A stretch of DNA of 64,000 nucleotides from Haematobia irritans (Eukaryota > Arthropoda > Insecta > Diptera > Muscidae): the NCBI RefSeq assembly GCF_050003625.1, contig NC_134398.1:93873248-93937247 (forward strand), in the 5' to 3' direction. The notes under the pieces were generated by a model. The model saw nothing but the letters and a program-made list of their open reading frames with translations, searched no databases and was not told the origin of the DNA. Positions 43,501 to 49,496 of the stretch are shown in pieces. Position 1 is the stretch's first letter, and every line of letters begins with the position of its first letter. The translations under genes and the position numbers were made by a program.

Positions 43501-45537
43501 CATGTTCAACAGCTTTTTGTAAAGCGATACTTTTCTCTTGCTCGATAAATGTCTCTCAATTTTTTCCATGCTTCCACAGATGTCTTACAAGACTACGTGG
43601 TTTAACTGGTAGGCCTTCACATAGACAATGAGTGTCGCAAACACTTTTTCATCTTGGGAATCCCATTACTCTGGATTCTTAGTCGCAGTTCTCAAACTTT
43701 TTCCAAATTCCACAAACCCGAGTGGACCAACACACTACGCATCTGGATACTCCAGTCGTCATAATTCATCTAATTTATCAATGGAGTATAACGAATTCAA
43801 CTTTGAAACCACTCTGGGCCCATAACCTGTTGGACCTTTATTCTAAATAAACGACACACGTTCTTTATAGTAGAACTAAAGATATATACGTTACTTCAGA
43901 AACGGGATGAGGATCAAAAAGCAAAAATGAAAAATACAGTGTTGCAATAATTGAATATTTGGAATACCCTATAGACAGGTCCTAACCTAGCATACATGGG
44001 CTTGTTATAGGACCGAAGCCATCTCTTTAAGCAATCACTGATTTACTTTCTGAGTTCATTTTTAAAAAATTAGGAAAAACTTATGAAAATAAATTTGTTC
44101 TTAAGTTTTGTATTTTTATTTCAACGTAAGAATGTTATGAATAATTTTGTAATTTGTTCTTTCCCTTTTCAGATACTTCAGTTATGTTTGAAATATCTCA
44201 CATATGACCCAAACTATAACTATGAAGCTGACGAAGTTGGTTGTAGTGTTGCTATGGATACCGAGGATGACGATTACGATGATAGCGAAGAATATAGCGA
44301 TGACGATGATATGAGTTGGAAAGTTCGTCGAGGCGCAGCAAAATGTCTTGAATCTATCATTTCAACCAGACATGATATGATTGAAGAGTTCTATCACAAC
44401 TTAAGCCCGTCACTTATTGCGCGATTCAAAGAACGAGAAGAGAATGTGAAATCTGACATTTTTCATGCATATATCGCTCTTCTACGTAATACACGTTCTG
44501 TAACTGACATTTCACAAGATCCGGATTCAATGGAGCAAATACCATCACATTTAACTGTATTGATCGAACAGATACCTGAAATAATAAAAGCTACTTGCCC
44601 GTTAATGAGAGAGAAGTCTATGAAAACTCGACAGGATTGTTTTTTGCTTTTGAAGGAACTTTTGAATGCTGTGCCTGGAGGATTAGGTCCATATTTAGAT
44701 AGCATTGTGCCAGGGATACACTTCTCTTTAAGCGACAAGAATTCAACAAGTAACATGAAAATAGAAGCACTTGCTTTTACATCAGCATTGCTTCAAGGTC
44801 ACCAACCGTATGTTTTTCCAAGACATATTCCAGTTTTGGTTCCATTAGTGGTTACTGCCGTATTTGACCCGTTCTATAAGATTGCAACCGAAGGTCTTAT
44901 TGTTCTTCAACAATTGGTACGAGTTATTCGTCCACTTGATGTAGATTCTTTTAACAGTACTGCATTTGACATAACGTCTGTTGCTGCCCAAGTATATTCA
45001 GCCACATTACAAAAACTAAAAACTACCGATGTAGATCAAGAGGTTAAAGAACGAGCCATTGCTTGCATGGGCCAAATTATTGCTAATATGGGAGATCTAC
45101 TTCTTGCTGAGCTAGACACATGCCTACCAATATTTTTGGAGCGTTTGCGAAATGAAATTACTCGTCTTAGTTGTGTGAAAGCTTTGACGATGATAGCGGC
45201 TTCACCTTTGAGAATCGATTTAACGCCCATTTTGAATGATGTTATGCCTTCACTTGGAACATTTCTTCGAAAAAATCAACGTGCATTGAAACTAAATTCC
45301 CTAGAACTACTTAACAAGCTTGCAGACAATTATTCGTTGGATATATTTGGACCGCCGTTGCTTCAAACCGCTATTGCCGAAATTCCACCACTAATAACTG
45401 ACTCTGACTTACATGTTGCACAATCATCGTTAATTCTTTTGACAACCGTTGCTAGGAAGCATCCGAAGGCCTTGATTGGAATACATGAACAGTTTTTGCC
45501 AGCCGTGCTTCAATTGCTGCGATCACCTTTGCTACAG
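13490..45537 (+). CDS. Cand1: Cand1, cullin-associated NEDD8-dissociated protein 1 (exons 1-4 of a longer gene)
   Basis: CAND1 is a HEAT-repeat protein that clamps unneddylated cullin-RBX1 and exchanges substrate receptors of SCF and other cullin-RING ubiquitin ligases, in cytosol and nucleus. The exons join in frame (phases 0, +2, 0) into 748 residues: the conserved start [13 protein letters not shown]-terminal HEAT repeats, an acidic insert ([18 protein letters not shown]), then more HEAT repeats to RSPLLQ at a GT donor. The family is usually about 1,230-1,250 residues, so about 500 C-terminal residues, including the TIP120 domain, must lie beyond the right edge. No stop or frameshift is seen in the exons, so the gene appears intact despite introns of 29.7 kb and over 18.4 kb. 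Confidence 0.95.
13606..14279 (+). CDS. Cand1: Cand1 exon 2, N-terminal HEAT repeats
   Basis: Encodes about 225 residues starting [16 protein letters not shown]. Helical HEAT units recur, for example [23 protein letters not shown] and [18 protein letters not shown]. In the known CAND1-cullin structure this region contacts the RBX1/cullin C-terminal side. The donor is ATTTG|GTATTT, leaving a split codon completed by T of exon 3 (Cys). Reading through the donor meets a stop two codons later, which supports splicing. Confidence 0.92.
14338..14500 (+). CDS. Cand1: Cand1 exon 3
   Basis: Follows a 58-bp intron with a TTTTTAG acceptor. It encodes 54 residues including [20 protein letters not shown] and ends HIPM at the donor ATG|GTATGT, phase 0. 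The next coding sequence ([18 protein letters not shown]) is 29.7 kb downstream. Confidence 0.92.
14501..15315. other. Intron 3, first segment without recognised features
   Basis: AT-rich intronic sequence after the exon 3 donor. I see no gene, clear terminal repeats or RNA gene. Two short ORFs near 15060-15325 on opposite strands have no recognisable features. Confidence 0.5.
15504..17697. mobile_element. TTAA-flanked non-autonomous piggyBac-type element
   Basis: Both ends are flanked by TTAA (15500-15503 and 17698-17701), and the 12-bp inverted ends CCCTTTCACTAC / GTAGTGAAAGGG are perfect. TTAA duplication with a CCC-start is the piggyBac signature. There is no transposase; most of the interior is the TATACCC-family repeat at 15554-17242, and 17243-17697 holds no recognisable gene. 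Confidence 0.75.
15554..17242 (+). repeat. TATACCC-family repeat with 153-bp tandem units and a 30-bp ATAGAAAATTTT array
   Basis: It opens TATACCCTCCATCATAGG and has the inverted counterpart ATGATGGAGGGTA near 17190, followed by a tail with a TTCGGCCTGGCCGAA hairpin and TATATACTTG. Inside are a GTCC microsatellite (15690-15712), about five tandem units of roughly 153 bp (core CGGCTGAAATTTGGTACATGG) from 15850 to 16730, and an array of 30-40 bp units (TTTATTTCTATAGAAAATTTTG) from 16790 to 17120. ORFs over the array are repeat translations. Relatives lie at 30743-31610 and 49497-50403. Confidence 0.7.
17702..18669. other. Right part of the CCCAGC element, no gene seen
   Basis: AT-rich sequence with scattered GGTAATCAAAA and GGTAATAC-like blocks that resemble its left subterminal region in inverted form. 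A stretch near 18400 (GTGGTATAGTGTGTTGG) resembles a tRNA A box but has no B box. Confidence 0.4.
18672..18984. other. Unassigned intronic sequence
   Basis: No gene or clear repeat border. GTTGGCAACACTG near 18868 matches the hAT-type end seen at 39141-39154, but I find no partner end nearby. Confidence 0.35.
19020..19985 (+). pseudogene. LINE ORF1, gag-like nucleic-acid binding protein
   Basis: Broken frames encode a polar N-terminal region, a middle domain, and two clear zinc knuckles: [14 protein letters not shown] (C-X2-C-X4-H-X4-C, about 19803) and [16 protein letters not shown] (C-X2-C-X4-H-X6-C, about 19917). Such knuckles in ORF1 are typical of Jockey and I elements, where the protein coats the RNA. 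Several stops separate the pieces. Confidence 0.65.
20283..20548 (+). pseudogene. LINE apurinic-type endonuclease, N-terminal fragment
   Basis: Encodes [16 protein letters not shown] and [13 protein letters not shown], resembling the first blocks of LINE endonucleases (N at the start, then the QE-like metal site), then [10 protein letters not shown]. The frame stops at 20549 and the catalytic C-terminal half is missing. Confidence 0.55.
20798..21166 (+). mobile_element. tRNA-derived SINE, full length with inverted 5' stub
   Basis: The head at about 20824 is tRNA-like, with an A box TGGTGCAATGG and B box GGTTCGATTCC. A body of about 200 nt and a 3' part ending in CCTAACCTAACCTAA repeats follow. 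TATCGTCA is duplicated on both sides (20790-20797 and 21167-21174), showing insertion by target-primed reverse transcription. Between the left duplication and the head lie about 24 nt that are the head in reverse, giving a perfect short hairpin. The 3' 65 nt equal the 3' end of LINE-P. Confidence 0.85.
21240..22380 (+). pseudogene. LINE reverse transcriptase, N-terminal and palm region
   Basis: The longest frame (21479-22102) has [25 protein letters not shown] and [11 protein letters not shown], the standard fingers and palm blocks. A frameshift near 22010 leads to LYADV (active-site YADD with the last Asp changed) and then [17 protein letters not shown] at about 22270. The sequence stops at the retroposon inserted at 22381. 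Confidence 0.75.
22381..22770 (+). mobile_element. 5'-truncated retroposon with CAA-rich 3' end
   Basis: ATAAATACTTA is duplicated exactly at both borders (22370-22380 and 22771-22781). The insert has no coding region, ends in AACAACAACA and AACAAAAC-rich sequence, and contains TAATTCCGAAACGTGCGTCC. It looks like the 3' untranslated part of a LINE, or a SINE using such a tail. Confidence 0.6.
22827..23975 (+). pseudogene. Chimeric 382-codon frame across two LINEs
   Basis: The first 37 residues or so ([20 protein letters not shown] to KHYQS) belong to the host LINE and the rest (from ICDRLNFYL) to the inserted LINE. The junction happens to be in frame at the duplicated ACCAAAGCA. No promoter or independent function is suggested. 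Confidence 0.6.
22942..24035 (+). mobile_element. 5'-truncated LINE, reverse transcriptase C-terminal region
   Basis: ACCAAAGCA is duplicated at 22933-22941 and 24036-24044. The insert encodes the end of a LINE polymerase and thumb ([38 protein letters not shown]) and a C-terminal segment with [27 protein letters not shown] and [10 protein letters not shown], a variant Cys/His motif found in several insect LINE clades (LOA/Jockey-like). The frame is open to TAG/TGA at 23975, and the element ends in an ACAACAACA tail. Clade is not certain. Confidence 0.75.
24768..24970. mobile_element. hAT-type MITE of 203 bp
   Basis: ATTAGAAC is duplicated at both sides (24760-24767 and 24971-24978), an 8-bp duplication as made by hAT transposases. 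The inverted ends are T[TA]GAGGTGTGCACGTGA. The interior is built from CGTGAGT and GTGAGCGTGAG motifs, giving regularly spaced near-repeats. Confidence 0.75.
24988..27287. mobile_element. Non-autonomous inverted-repeat element, CCCAATAAACAC family (copy with SINE)
   Basis: Complete copy with the family ends and an AT duplication. Without the SINE at 26571-26922 it is about 1.95 kb. It supplies the empty-site sequence that defines the insertion of the 6108-7772 copy. Short ORFs recur in every copy at the same place (for example around 25066-25302) and have no recognisable domain. Confidence 0.75.
26571..26922 (-). mobile_element. tRNA-derived SINE, 352 bp, minus orientation
   Basis: The 14-bp duplication TACCGAAAATATTA lies at 26557-26570 and 26923-26936. 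On the minus strand it has the tRNA-like head (A box TGGTTAGCATG side, B box GGTTCGATTCC), the common body with GGCTATAAAAAGGAGG, and the 3' part ending in AACCTAACCTAACCTAATC. It lacks the inverted 5' stub of the copy at 20798. The clean duplication indicates fairly recent insertion. Confidence 0.85.
27288..27741. other. Unassigned intronic sequence
   Basis: Contains TATCGATAAG near 27312 and AT-rich stretches. No convincing gene or repeat border is seen. Two overlapping ORFs on opposite strands near 27530-27780 look random. Confidence 0.4.
27742..27989. mobile_element. MITE with TAGTACTAAG ends, copy 1
   Basis: Ends TTAGTACTAAGTTCG and the inverted partner ...GATCTCAGTACTA. The interior (TTTTTCGTGCGAAAAATCC and related GCGAAAA blocks) is shared over its full length with 54806-55054. 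It directly precedes the 5' truncation point of LINE-P copy 1. Confidence 0.65.
28003..28725 (+). pseudogene. LINE-P ORF1, C-terminal part (copy 1)
   Basis: Frames carry [17 protein letters not shown], then [49 protein letters not shown] and [22 protein letters not shown]. This resembles the DUF4780-type domain of some insect LINE ORF1 proteins (family named from memory). A frameshift near 28080 and another near 28410 separate the parts. An acidic, lysine-containing tail follows to 28723. Confidence 0.6.
28730..29545 (+). pseudogene. LINE-P endonuclease (copy 1)
   Basis: Shows [14 protein letters not shown] (Glu of the metal site), [28 protein letters not shown] (the D-x-N-A-H-H-x-x-WG block, with Asp changed to Asn), and [10 protein letters not shown] (the terminal SDH). 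These are the hallmark blocks of apurinic-type LINE endonucleases of the R1/LOA/I kind. Stops near 28818 and 29216 and a frameshift interrupt it. Confidence 0.7.
29547..30620 (+). pseudogene. LINE-P linker and reverse transcriptase start, with internal tandem duplication (copy 1)
   Basis: One open frame of 394 codons includes [21 protein letters not shown] and, about 450 bp later, [21 protein letters not shown]. Each is followed by SSIE(N/S)TSE and, after about 90 residues, by NSF(G/A)xFKSPGP. The second unit continues into the polymerase start ([15 protein letters not shown]). The duplicates differ by around 10%, so the duplication is not very recent or was acquired by conversion. Copy 2 has a single unit. 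Confidence 0.7.
30629..32005. mobile_element. hAT-type element with tandemly duplicated right end
   Basis: GCTTATCC (8 bp) flanks the element at 30621-30628 and 31791-31798, and the ends CA[GC]TGCTGCCGCTA are inverted. The subterminal AGTGAAG[TC]AGATTTTTGG block occurs on both sides. The interior is a TATACCC-family repeat (30743-31610). A 199-bp segment comprising the right end plus 17 bp of target DNA is repeated in tandem (31608-31806, 31807-32005). Non-autonomous. Confidence 0.75.
30743..31610 (+). repeat. TATACCC-family repeat, truncated
   Basis: Starts TATACCCTCACCATAGG and contains four to five of the roughly 153-bp units seen at 15850-16730 (core CGGCTGAAATTTGGT). It lacks the right end with the CGGCCTGGCCG hairpin. 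ORFs on both strands across it are repeat translations. Confidence 0.7.
32008..32860 (+). pseudogene. LINE-P reverse transcriptase core (copy 1)
   Basis: A 247-codon frame holds [52 protein letters not shown] (active site YADD intact) and [16 protein letters not shown]. These are canonical blocks A, B, C and E of LINE polymerases. A stop near 32852 and the hAT element upstream make it non-functional. Confidence 0.85.
32861..33430 (+). pseudogene. LINE-P connection and RNase H, truncated (copy 1)
   Basis: Contains [19 protein letters not shown], then [19 protein letters not shown] (first RNase H Asp), DEILAIREV (Glu) and MYSESQTC, where copy 2 has YSDSQPA. The frame ends at 33403 after an extra base and the element breaks off before the last RNase H residues and the zinc finger. 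Confidence 0.8.
33435..33720 (-). pseudogene. Possible LTR-retrotransposon gag N-terminus (Pao/BEL-like), remnant
   Basis: On the minus strand an ATG at 33720 opens [20 protein letters not shown] and, after one stop, [26 protein letters not shown]. The pattern of an NH-x2-L motif followed by D-x-YF resembles the gag start of Pao/BEL elements. No protease or polymerase is nearby, so the assignment is weak. Confidence 0.35.
33721..33944. other. AT-rich spacer between retroelements
   Basis: T-rich sequence with no gene; it could be the leader or LTR of the gag remnant to its left. Confidence 0.35.
33945..36716 (+). mobile_element. Jockey-group LINE (Kiri/Crack-like), nearly complete ORF2 with defects
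   Basis: The 5' end lies within the endonuclease ([15 protein letters not shown]), followed by a deletion near 34105. The endonuclease then continues ([13 protein letters not shown]), a stop at about 34650 follows, and a 649-codon polymerase frame runs to 36638. After about 70 bp the copy ends in ATAAAAAAAAACC. No target duplication could be read. The related element at 55546-58693 is better preserved. Confidence 0.8.
34110..36638 (+). pseudogene. Jockey-group LINE ORF2: endonuclease remnant and reverse transcriptase
   Basis: The first frame (34113-34649) holds [18 protein letters not shown] and [12 protein letters not shown] of the endonuclease. The second (34689-36638) holds the polymerase: [48 protein letters not shown] (usual PQG is PQD) and MFADDVKIF (FADD instead of YADD), then [18 protein letters not shown]. 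The stop between frames and the PQD change argue against activity, but the 649-codon frame is unusually long for an old copy. Confidence 0.85.
36717..37080. other. AT-rich stretch with AATTAAT motifs
   Basis: Rich in TTAATTGATACAATTAA-like blocks that resemble the interior of the CACACAAAA-ended MITE (51651-51936), but I see no terminal repeats. No gene. Confidence 0.45.
37081..37815 (+). mobile_element. Fragment of Jockey-group LINE, internally deleted
   Basis: Encodes [19 protein letters not shown], then jumps within one frame to [16 protein letters not shown]; both match the LINE at 2604-4640 (which has [13 protein letters not shown] and TQAFTPFRIRLLL). About 600 bp of polymerase, including the active site, is therefore deleted. 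The copy ends in CAATAAATGAATAAAATAA. Confidence 0.7.
37816..38469. other. Unassigned intronic sequence
   Basis: No gene, repeat border or RNA feature recognised. Two overlapping minus-strand ORFs (37900-38179) lack known features. Confidence 0.4.
38478..39154. mobile_element. Non-autonomous hAT-type element, CAGTGTTGCC ends
   Basis: The ends CAGTATTGCCAA and TTGGCAACACTG are inverted with one mismatch, and an imperfect 8-bp duplication (CTTGTGAG / TTTGTGAG) flanks them. The left part is made of TTTGGTGC / GCACCAAA hairpins (38484-38640), and the same motif recurs beside the right end. No transposase. Confidence 0.7.
39163..39434. other. Unassigned intronic sequence
   Basis: Short spacer between the hAT element and the copia LTR; nothing recognised. 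Confidence 0.4.
39435..39568 (-). repeat. 3' LTR of the copia element
   Basis: On the minus strand it starts TGTTGAAATAAGG after the purine run GTGGAGGAG and ends ...AACA. It shares ACGTTCTTTA[CT]AGTAG, TATATACGTTA and AAACGGGATGAGGAT with 43828-43912, which identifies the two as an LTR pair. The polypurine tract is at about 39569-39580. Confidence 0.65.
39589..39895 (-). pseudogene. Copia RNase H, C-terminal part
   Basis: Encodes [20 protein letters not shown] and [21 protein letters not shown], two signature blocks at the end of copia pol (the H-I-D-x-R/K-Y-H and the D-x-L-T-K segments). The ORF begins mid-domain because of a frameshift near 39895. Confidence 0.8.
39896..40905 (-). pseudogene. 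Copia reverse transcriptase
   Basis: The readable frame (40466-40903) has [47 protein letters not shown] and [16 protein letters not shown], the N-terminal and palm blocks of copia polymerase (usual YGLKQA is YGHKQA). The rest toward 39896 is scrambled by frameshifts, and I could not read an intact active site. Confidence 0.75.
41092..41850 (-). pseudogene. Copia integrase
   Basis: One frame (41614-41811) has [16 protein letters not shown] and [11 protein letters not shown], the start of the catalytic core. The next (41092-41481) has [24 protein letters not shown], typical of the C-terminal part of copia integrase. Between them is a frameshift. Upstream it stops near 41850, where copia similarity ends. 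Confidence 0.8.
41853..42950. other. Non-copia insert or unassigned sequence with a 63-bp direct repeat
   Basis: Lies between the copia integrase and gag. The same 63 bp (starting GTAAAATTAGATATAATGC, one mismatch) occur at 42150-42212 and 42748-42810. No clear terminal repeats or coding region is seen. Confidence 0.4.
42951..43813 (-). pseudogene. Copia gag region, decayed
   Basis: Minus-strand frames next to the primer site show [19 protein letters not shown], the usual start of copia gag, and remnants of the region around the lysine-rich middle. Stops and frameshifts are frequent. A cysteine-rich segment near 43150 could be the gag zinc knuckle but was not resolved. Confidence 0.5.
43814..43827 (-). 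other. Copia primer-binding site (internal tRNA-iMet type)
   Basis: GGTTATGGGCCCAG on the minus strand immediately follows the LTR end ACA. This equals the known primer site of Drosophila copia, which pairs with a cleaved initiator tRNA-Met. Confidence 0.8.
43828..43940 (-). repeat. 5' LTR of the copia element, partial
   Basis: Shares three blocks with the LTR at 39435-39568. After GAGGAT (minus-strand 5' part) the two differ, so the outer end is uncertain. No 5-bp target duplication could be matched. Confidence 0.5.
44173..45537 (+). CDS. Cand1: Cand1 exon 4, acidic insert and central HEAT repeats
   Basis: The acceptor TCCCTTTTCAG precedes [13 protein letters not shown], which continues directly from exon 3. 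The exon encodes 455 residues: the acidic segment at exon residues 28-51, then HEAT repeats such as [38 protein letters not shown] and [15 protein letters not shown]. The donor is CTACAG|GTAAAT, phase 0. The remaining C-terminal exons are not found on either strand up to 64000, so intron 4 is longer than 18.4 kb. Confidence 0.95.
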
Positions 45538-46245
45538 GTAAATAGCATTTTCATTGAAATATAAAATATATCGAAGTTATATTTTCAGGAAATTATAAAT
45601 TTATTTTGAAAATATTATTGTCAATTATTTTATTCTGCATGAGTTACGAAAAGTACAAAACATGAAATTCAGAACTCAAAAGTAGAATTGTCCACACAAC
45701 AATGGAGTAAAATGCATTTTAGTCTTTTGAATTGTTGCTTGATATTTTTTATTATTGGCAGGAATGGCTGTGGCGTGTCTGCCAGTACCAAACACTAGTA
45801 ACCCCTACATAGGATATGGGGGTTAACTGTTAATTATGTGCTCCAGTTTATAGCCCAAACATTGAGTGGCTATTGTAAGAGCATAATCAATTGGTGCTAG
45901 GAGTCTTTAATGCCCGCCATAAATTTTGGCATTCTCTGCTTGGTAATGACCAGAGAGGCAGAGCATATAGATGACTCCACACGAAGAGGCCCCCACGAGA
46001 ATTATGGGTGATTGCATCTGGTTTGATAAATGACGTATCCTGTGATCAGACCACCTCCCCATAATTATCACCGTTAACCGACCGACAGTGGTTCCAAGTC
46101 GCTTTTGTATTTTGGAAATAATTCTGCAACTTTTGAACGGATAACGATATCAATATAATTTTTTCTTTGTGTGAAATCTGAGGTGTTTTCCTCTTAGTTT
46201 TCAAGTTTGTGAGAGCCTAGTTGGTCCACGGGTTGATCTATAGTT
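45538..46245. other. Start of intron 4, unassigned sequence
   Basis: Begins with the exon 4 donor. A segment at about 45800-46090 is less AT-rich and contains partly complementary blocks (GGGGGTTAAC / GTTAACC, AATTATGGG / CCCATAATT). No gene or clear border. Confidence 0.4.
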
Positions 46246-47474
46246 GCACTGTTAGAAAAATATGTTTTTCATATGTTCCGATATAAACAAAATGTGTTTC
46301 GGGCACGATTTTAAACCACAATATATTTAAGTGCGAACATGTAATGTTCCTGAACTAACACTAAATGTTTGGGACATCTATGTTAATATGTTAGAATATA
46401 TTATGTTTGGGGCATGAATGTTTCATAAAAATCATATGTGTGAATACAAACATATATAAATTTACAAATTTCGACTAAACATACATATGTTGTGATATTT
46501 TATTCAAAGCGACAGAGAGAGTATAGAGAGAAATAGAGATGGAAACCGGGAGAGTTGACGAAAGATATCAATATAACACAGCAAAAGAGTCAAAAGAGAA
46601 CAATTTCTGTGAAACCGCTTGTATGTTGTTTCGGAAAACTGTTTTATGATAAGGCCAAAAATTTGATATGTTTAAGTCTAAATATTATTTAATTTGAATA
46701 AAGAGAATATACATTCTGAACCAAGAGAATAGACATTTGAAAAACAAACAGCTTATGTTTTCGCCTTGAGAGCAGCATTTTATGTATGCGTGGACATGTG
46801 TTTTGTTTATAATTTTGGCATTATATGGGCACAATATATGGGCACATATATGGGCACAATTTTTTTCTTGATTCGTTAAAAGAAATCAGGGGTCTTCATA
46901 AAAATAACGAAAGGGCACTATACTCTTTTTAGAGTTGGGACAGTAAAATGAAATAAGGAGGAAATAGTGAAAAATTACACAGTAAAATGTAAAAAAACAA
47001 ACTTTAGTTCCTCTTTATTAAAAAGTAGTCCACGAGGAGTTGACGGACACCATCAAATATAAAAGCGGGCATTAAGTTCGAGCTTTACAGCTAAAACAAT
47101 TTAAAAAGTTTCTTTACTTTAAAATGAATTATTAAAGAAAAATAAAAGGAATTTTAGAGCGATGGTGTTAAATGCTAGTAAAAAACTGTTCACTCCTAAA
47201 TAAATTTATGTTTATATTATAAAATTATGTATGTATGTTTATACTCGACTCCACGTTCTTCTTTTGTTAGTTTTTGAATTCCTTCCAAATTTTAAAGTTT
47301 TGTACAAAAACAGTTTTTTATTACAAGATTGTTATTTTTGCAATAAAAAATAATATTTTATCCAAAAATCAGTCAATTTCGTTTATATCAAGCACTGTTA
47401 CTGACTATAAATCTTTAATAACGCACATTTCGAAGTTTCATTTAAAAAAAATTAATATAGTATAAATATAAATG

Positions 47475-47505
<31 letters not shown>

Positions 47506-47514
47506 CAAAACAAA

Positions 47515-47560
47515 AATGTTTGCATGCAAGGCAGACATGCTAACCACTGCTCCACGTGGC
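47515..47560 (-). repeat. tRNA-like SINE head fragment
   Basis: On the minus strand it reads GAGCAGTGGTTAGCATG, an A-box-like region as in the SINE family, followed by a TGCCTTGCATGC stretch. It lacks the B box and body and abuts a poly-A run. Confidence 0.4.
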
Positions 47561-47679
47561 AAACAAATGTATGTTTCTGTTAAATAATGTTATGTTTGCA
47601 TAGGCTCGTGGGCGCTGCAAACTATGCTATATAAATGTAACTTAAAACGATAATTATCTACTGGTGACTATAACAGCTA

Positions 47680-47752
47680 CGTAGCCCAGTGGATAGTGTG
47701 TTGGCTTACAAACTGTATGGTCCTCGGTTCGATTCTCCGTGCAGGCGAAAGG
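47680..47752 (+). repeat. tRNA-like sequence, probable SINE head of another family
   Basis: Has TAGCCCAGTGGATAGTG (A-box position) and GGTTCGATTC (B box) about 35 nt later, with tRNA-like length. The outer arms do not pair well, so it is read as a SINE head, not a working tRNA. Confidence 0.5.
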
Positions 47753-48101
47753 TAAAATTTAAAAAATTTATAAAAGTGAATAATTTCTTCAACATTATTT
47801 GTATTACAGAGAAAGGTGCCAATAACTAAAAAAATTCGTGGAAGTGAAAATTACGAGTATGTTAGGGAATGAGCACAATCGTGTTTGGGAAAAATTCTTC
47901 CAAGCATATAATATTTTTGGCTCAAAATGCTTTCAAACATATAATATGTTCACATAACACAAACATATTAATGTTTCGGCAGTATCCAATAATATATGTG
48001 CTTCCTGCAAAATATATTTGGAACATATGTTAAAGAAGAGATTTTTTTGAGGGTGTAGACCTTGATCACAAAAATGAGTATAGCTTTAGTGGCAGAATAT
48101 A

Positions 48102-49424
48102 ACAGGTTGGCTGATAAGTCCCCGGTCTGATACATAGATGGCGTCGCTAGTATTAAATGCATATAATTTTTTAGAGCGTCTTTTGTGAAGCAACTTTTGT
48201 TATTGTGAAAAAATTTAAAAAAAAATGAATTTCGTGTTTTGATAAAATAAGTCCCCGGTCTAACAAAGAAAAGCACATTTTTTGTCAAAATTCGTTTTTA
48301 TTATTCAACATAGTTCCCTTCAAGAGCGATACAACGATACTCCTTCGGGTTTGCCTCAAAATAGGCCCCTGTTTCGGCGATCACCTCTTCATTGCAGACA
48401 AATTTTTTCCCTGCGAGCATCCTTTTGAAGTCTGAGAACAAGCAAAAGTCGCTGGGGGACCAGATCTGGAGAATACGGTTGGTTGGGAAGCAATTCGAAG
48501 CCCAATTCATGAATTTTTGCCATCGTTCTCAATGACTTGTGGCACGGTGCGTTGTCTTGGTGGAACAACACTTTTTTCTTCTTCATATGGGGCCGTTTTG
48601 CAGCGTTTTCGACCTTCAAACGCTCCAATAACGCCATATAATAGTCACTGTTGATGGTTTTTCCCTTTCAAGATAATCGATAAAAATTATTCCATGTGCA
48701 TCCCAAAACACAGAGGCCATTACATTGCCAGCGGACTTTTGAGTCTTTCCACGCTTCGGAGACGGTTCACCGGTCGCTGCCCACTCAGCCGACTGTCGAT
48801 TGGATTCAGGAGTGTAGTGATGGAGCCATGTCTCATCCATTGTCACATATCGACGGAAAAACTCGGGTGTATTACGAGTTAACAGCTGCAAACACCGCTC
48901 AGAATTATCAACACGATGTTGGTTTTGGTCAAATGTGAGCTCGCGCGGCACCCATTTTGCACAGAGCTTCCGCATATCCAAATATTGATGAATGATATGA
49001 CCAACACGTTCCTTTGATATCTTTAAGGCATCTGCTATCTCGATCAACTTGATTTTACGGTCATTCAAAATCATTTTGTGGATTTTTTTGATGTTTTCGT
49101 CGGTAACCACCTCATTCGGGCGTTCCCTGCGTTCACCGTCCTCCGTGCTCATTTCACCACGCTTGAATTTTGCATACCAGTCAATTATTGTTGATTCCCT
49201 GGGGCAGAGTCCGGAAACTCATTATCAAACCAAGTTTTTGCTTCCACCGTATTCTTTCCCTTCAGAAAACAGTATTTTATGAAAACACGAAATTTTCACA
49301 ATAACAAAAGTTGATTCACAAGAGACGCTCTATCTCACAAACTAATTGACTTACAGACGTCAAATTTTATTTAATACTAGCGACGTCATCTATGTGTCAG
49401 ACCGGGACTTATCAGCCAACCTAT
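48102..49424 (-). mobile_element. Mariner, irritans subfamily (Himar1-like), rearranged copy
   Basis: The outer ends ACAGGTTGGCTGATAAGTCC and its complement are flanked by TA. The transposase region is on the minus strand. The left 145 bp, however, are a second 5' end in + orientation (inverted repeat, leader and the start of the coding region), joined at GATAA to a minus-strand 3' end that has lost its outer bases. Both outer ends are therefore 5' ends. The very high resemblance to Himar1 is from memory. Confidence 0.9.
48300..49290 (-). pseudogene. Mariner transposase, frameshifted
   Basis: DDE-type transposase that cuts and pastes mariner at TA. The frame from 49152 has the helix-turn-helix region (KLIEIADALKISKERVGHI), WVPRELT and MDETWLHHY (first Asp). 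Another frame (48637) has HQDNAPCHKS (second Asp) and PYSPDLVP (third Asp at 34 residues, with Val for the usual Ala). A third (48510) has SDFCLFSDFKRMLAGKKF to the C-terminus ALEGNYVE. Frameshifts at about 48435 and 48630 and damage at the start (the initiator region near 49300 is deleted) make it inactive. Normal length is about 348 residues. Confidence 0.9.
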
Positions 49425-49496
49425 TACCAGATGAAATTATAAAGGAATTGGTTGAAAGTAAGCCAAAACGTATAAATATGGTATTAAAAACCAAGT

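Larger units (their letters stand above)
39435..43940 (-). mobile_element. Ty1/copia LTR retrotransposon, degenerate
   Basis: On the minus strand the order is LTR, primer site, gag, integrase, reverse transcriptase, RNase H, LTR, which is the copia order (integrase before polymerase). The frame is broken many times and about 1.1 kb between gag and integrase (41853-42950) is not copia-like. The primer site matches that of Drosophila copia, placing it close to copia itself. Its right border is inferred from LTR similarity. Confidence 0.8.
46246..48055. mobile_element. Possible inverted-repeat element with ACATATGTT motifs
   Basis: The left end (CACTGTTAGAAAAATATG...CATATGTTCC) and right end (GGAACATATG...ATTTTTTTGAGGGTG) are imperfect inverted partners. 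Inside, ACATATG / CATATGT motifs recur. It also holds a 24-nt A run at 47480-47504 and two tRNA-like SINE heads. A related 180-bp piece lies at 51340-51525 and 62680-62866. Autonomous coding sequence is not seen. Confidence 0.45.

Noticed and set aside
47680..47752. tRNA-like sequence
   Set aside because: B box present but acceptor arms do not pair and it sits inside repeat DNA; read as a SINE head.
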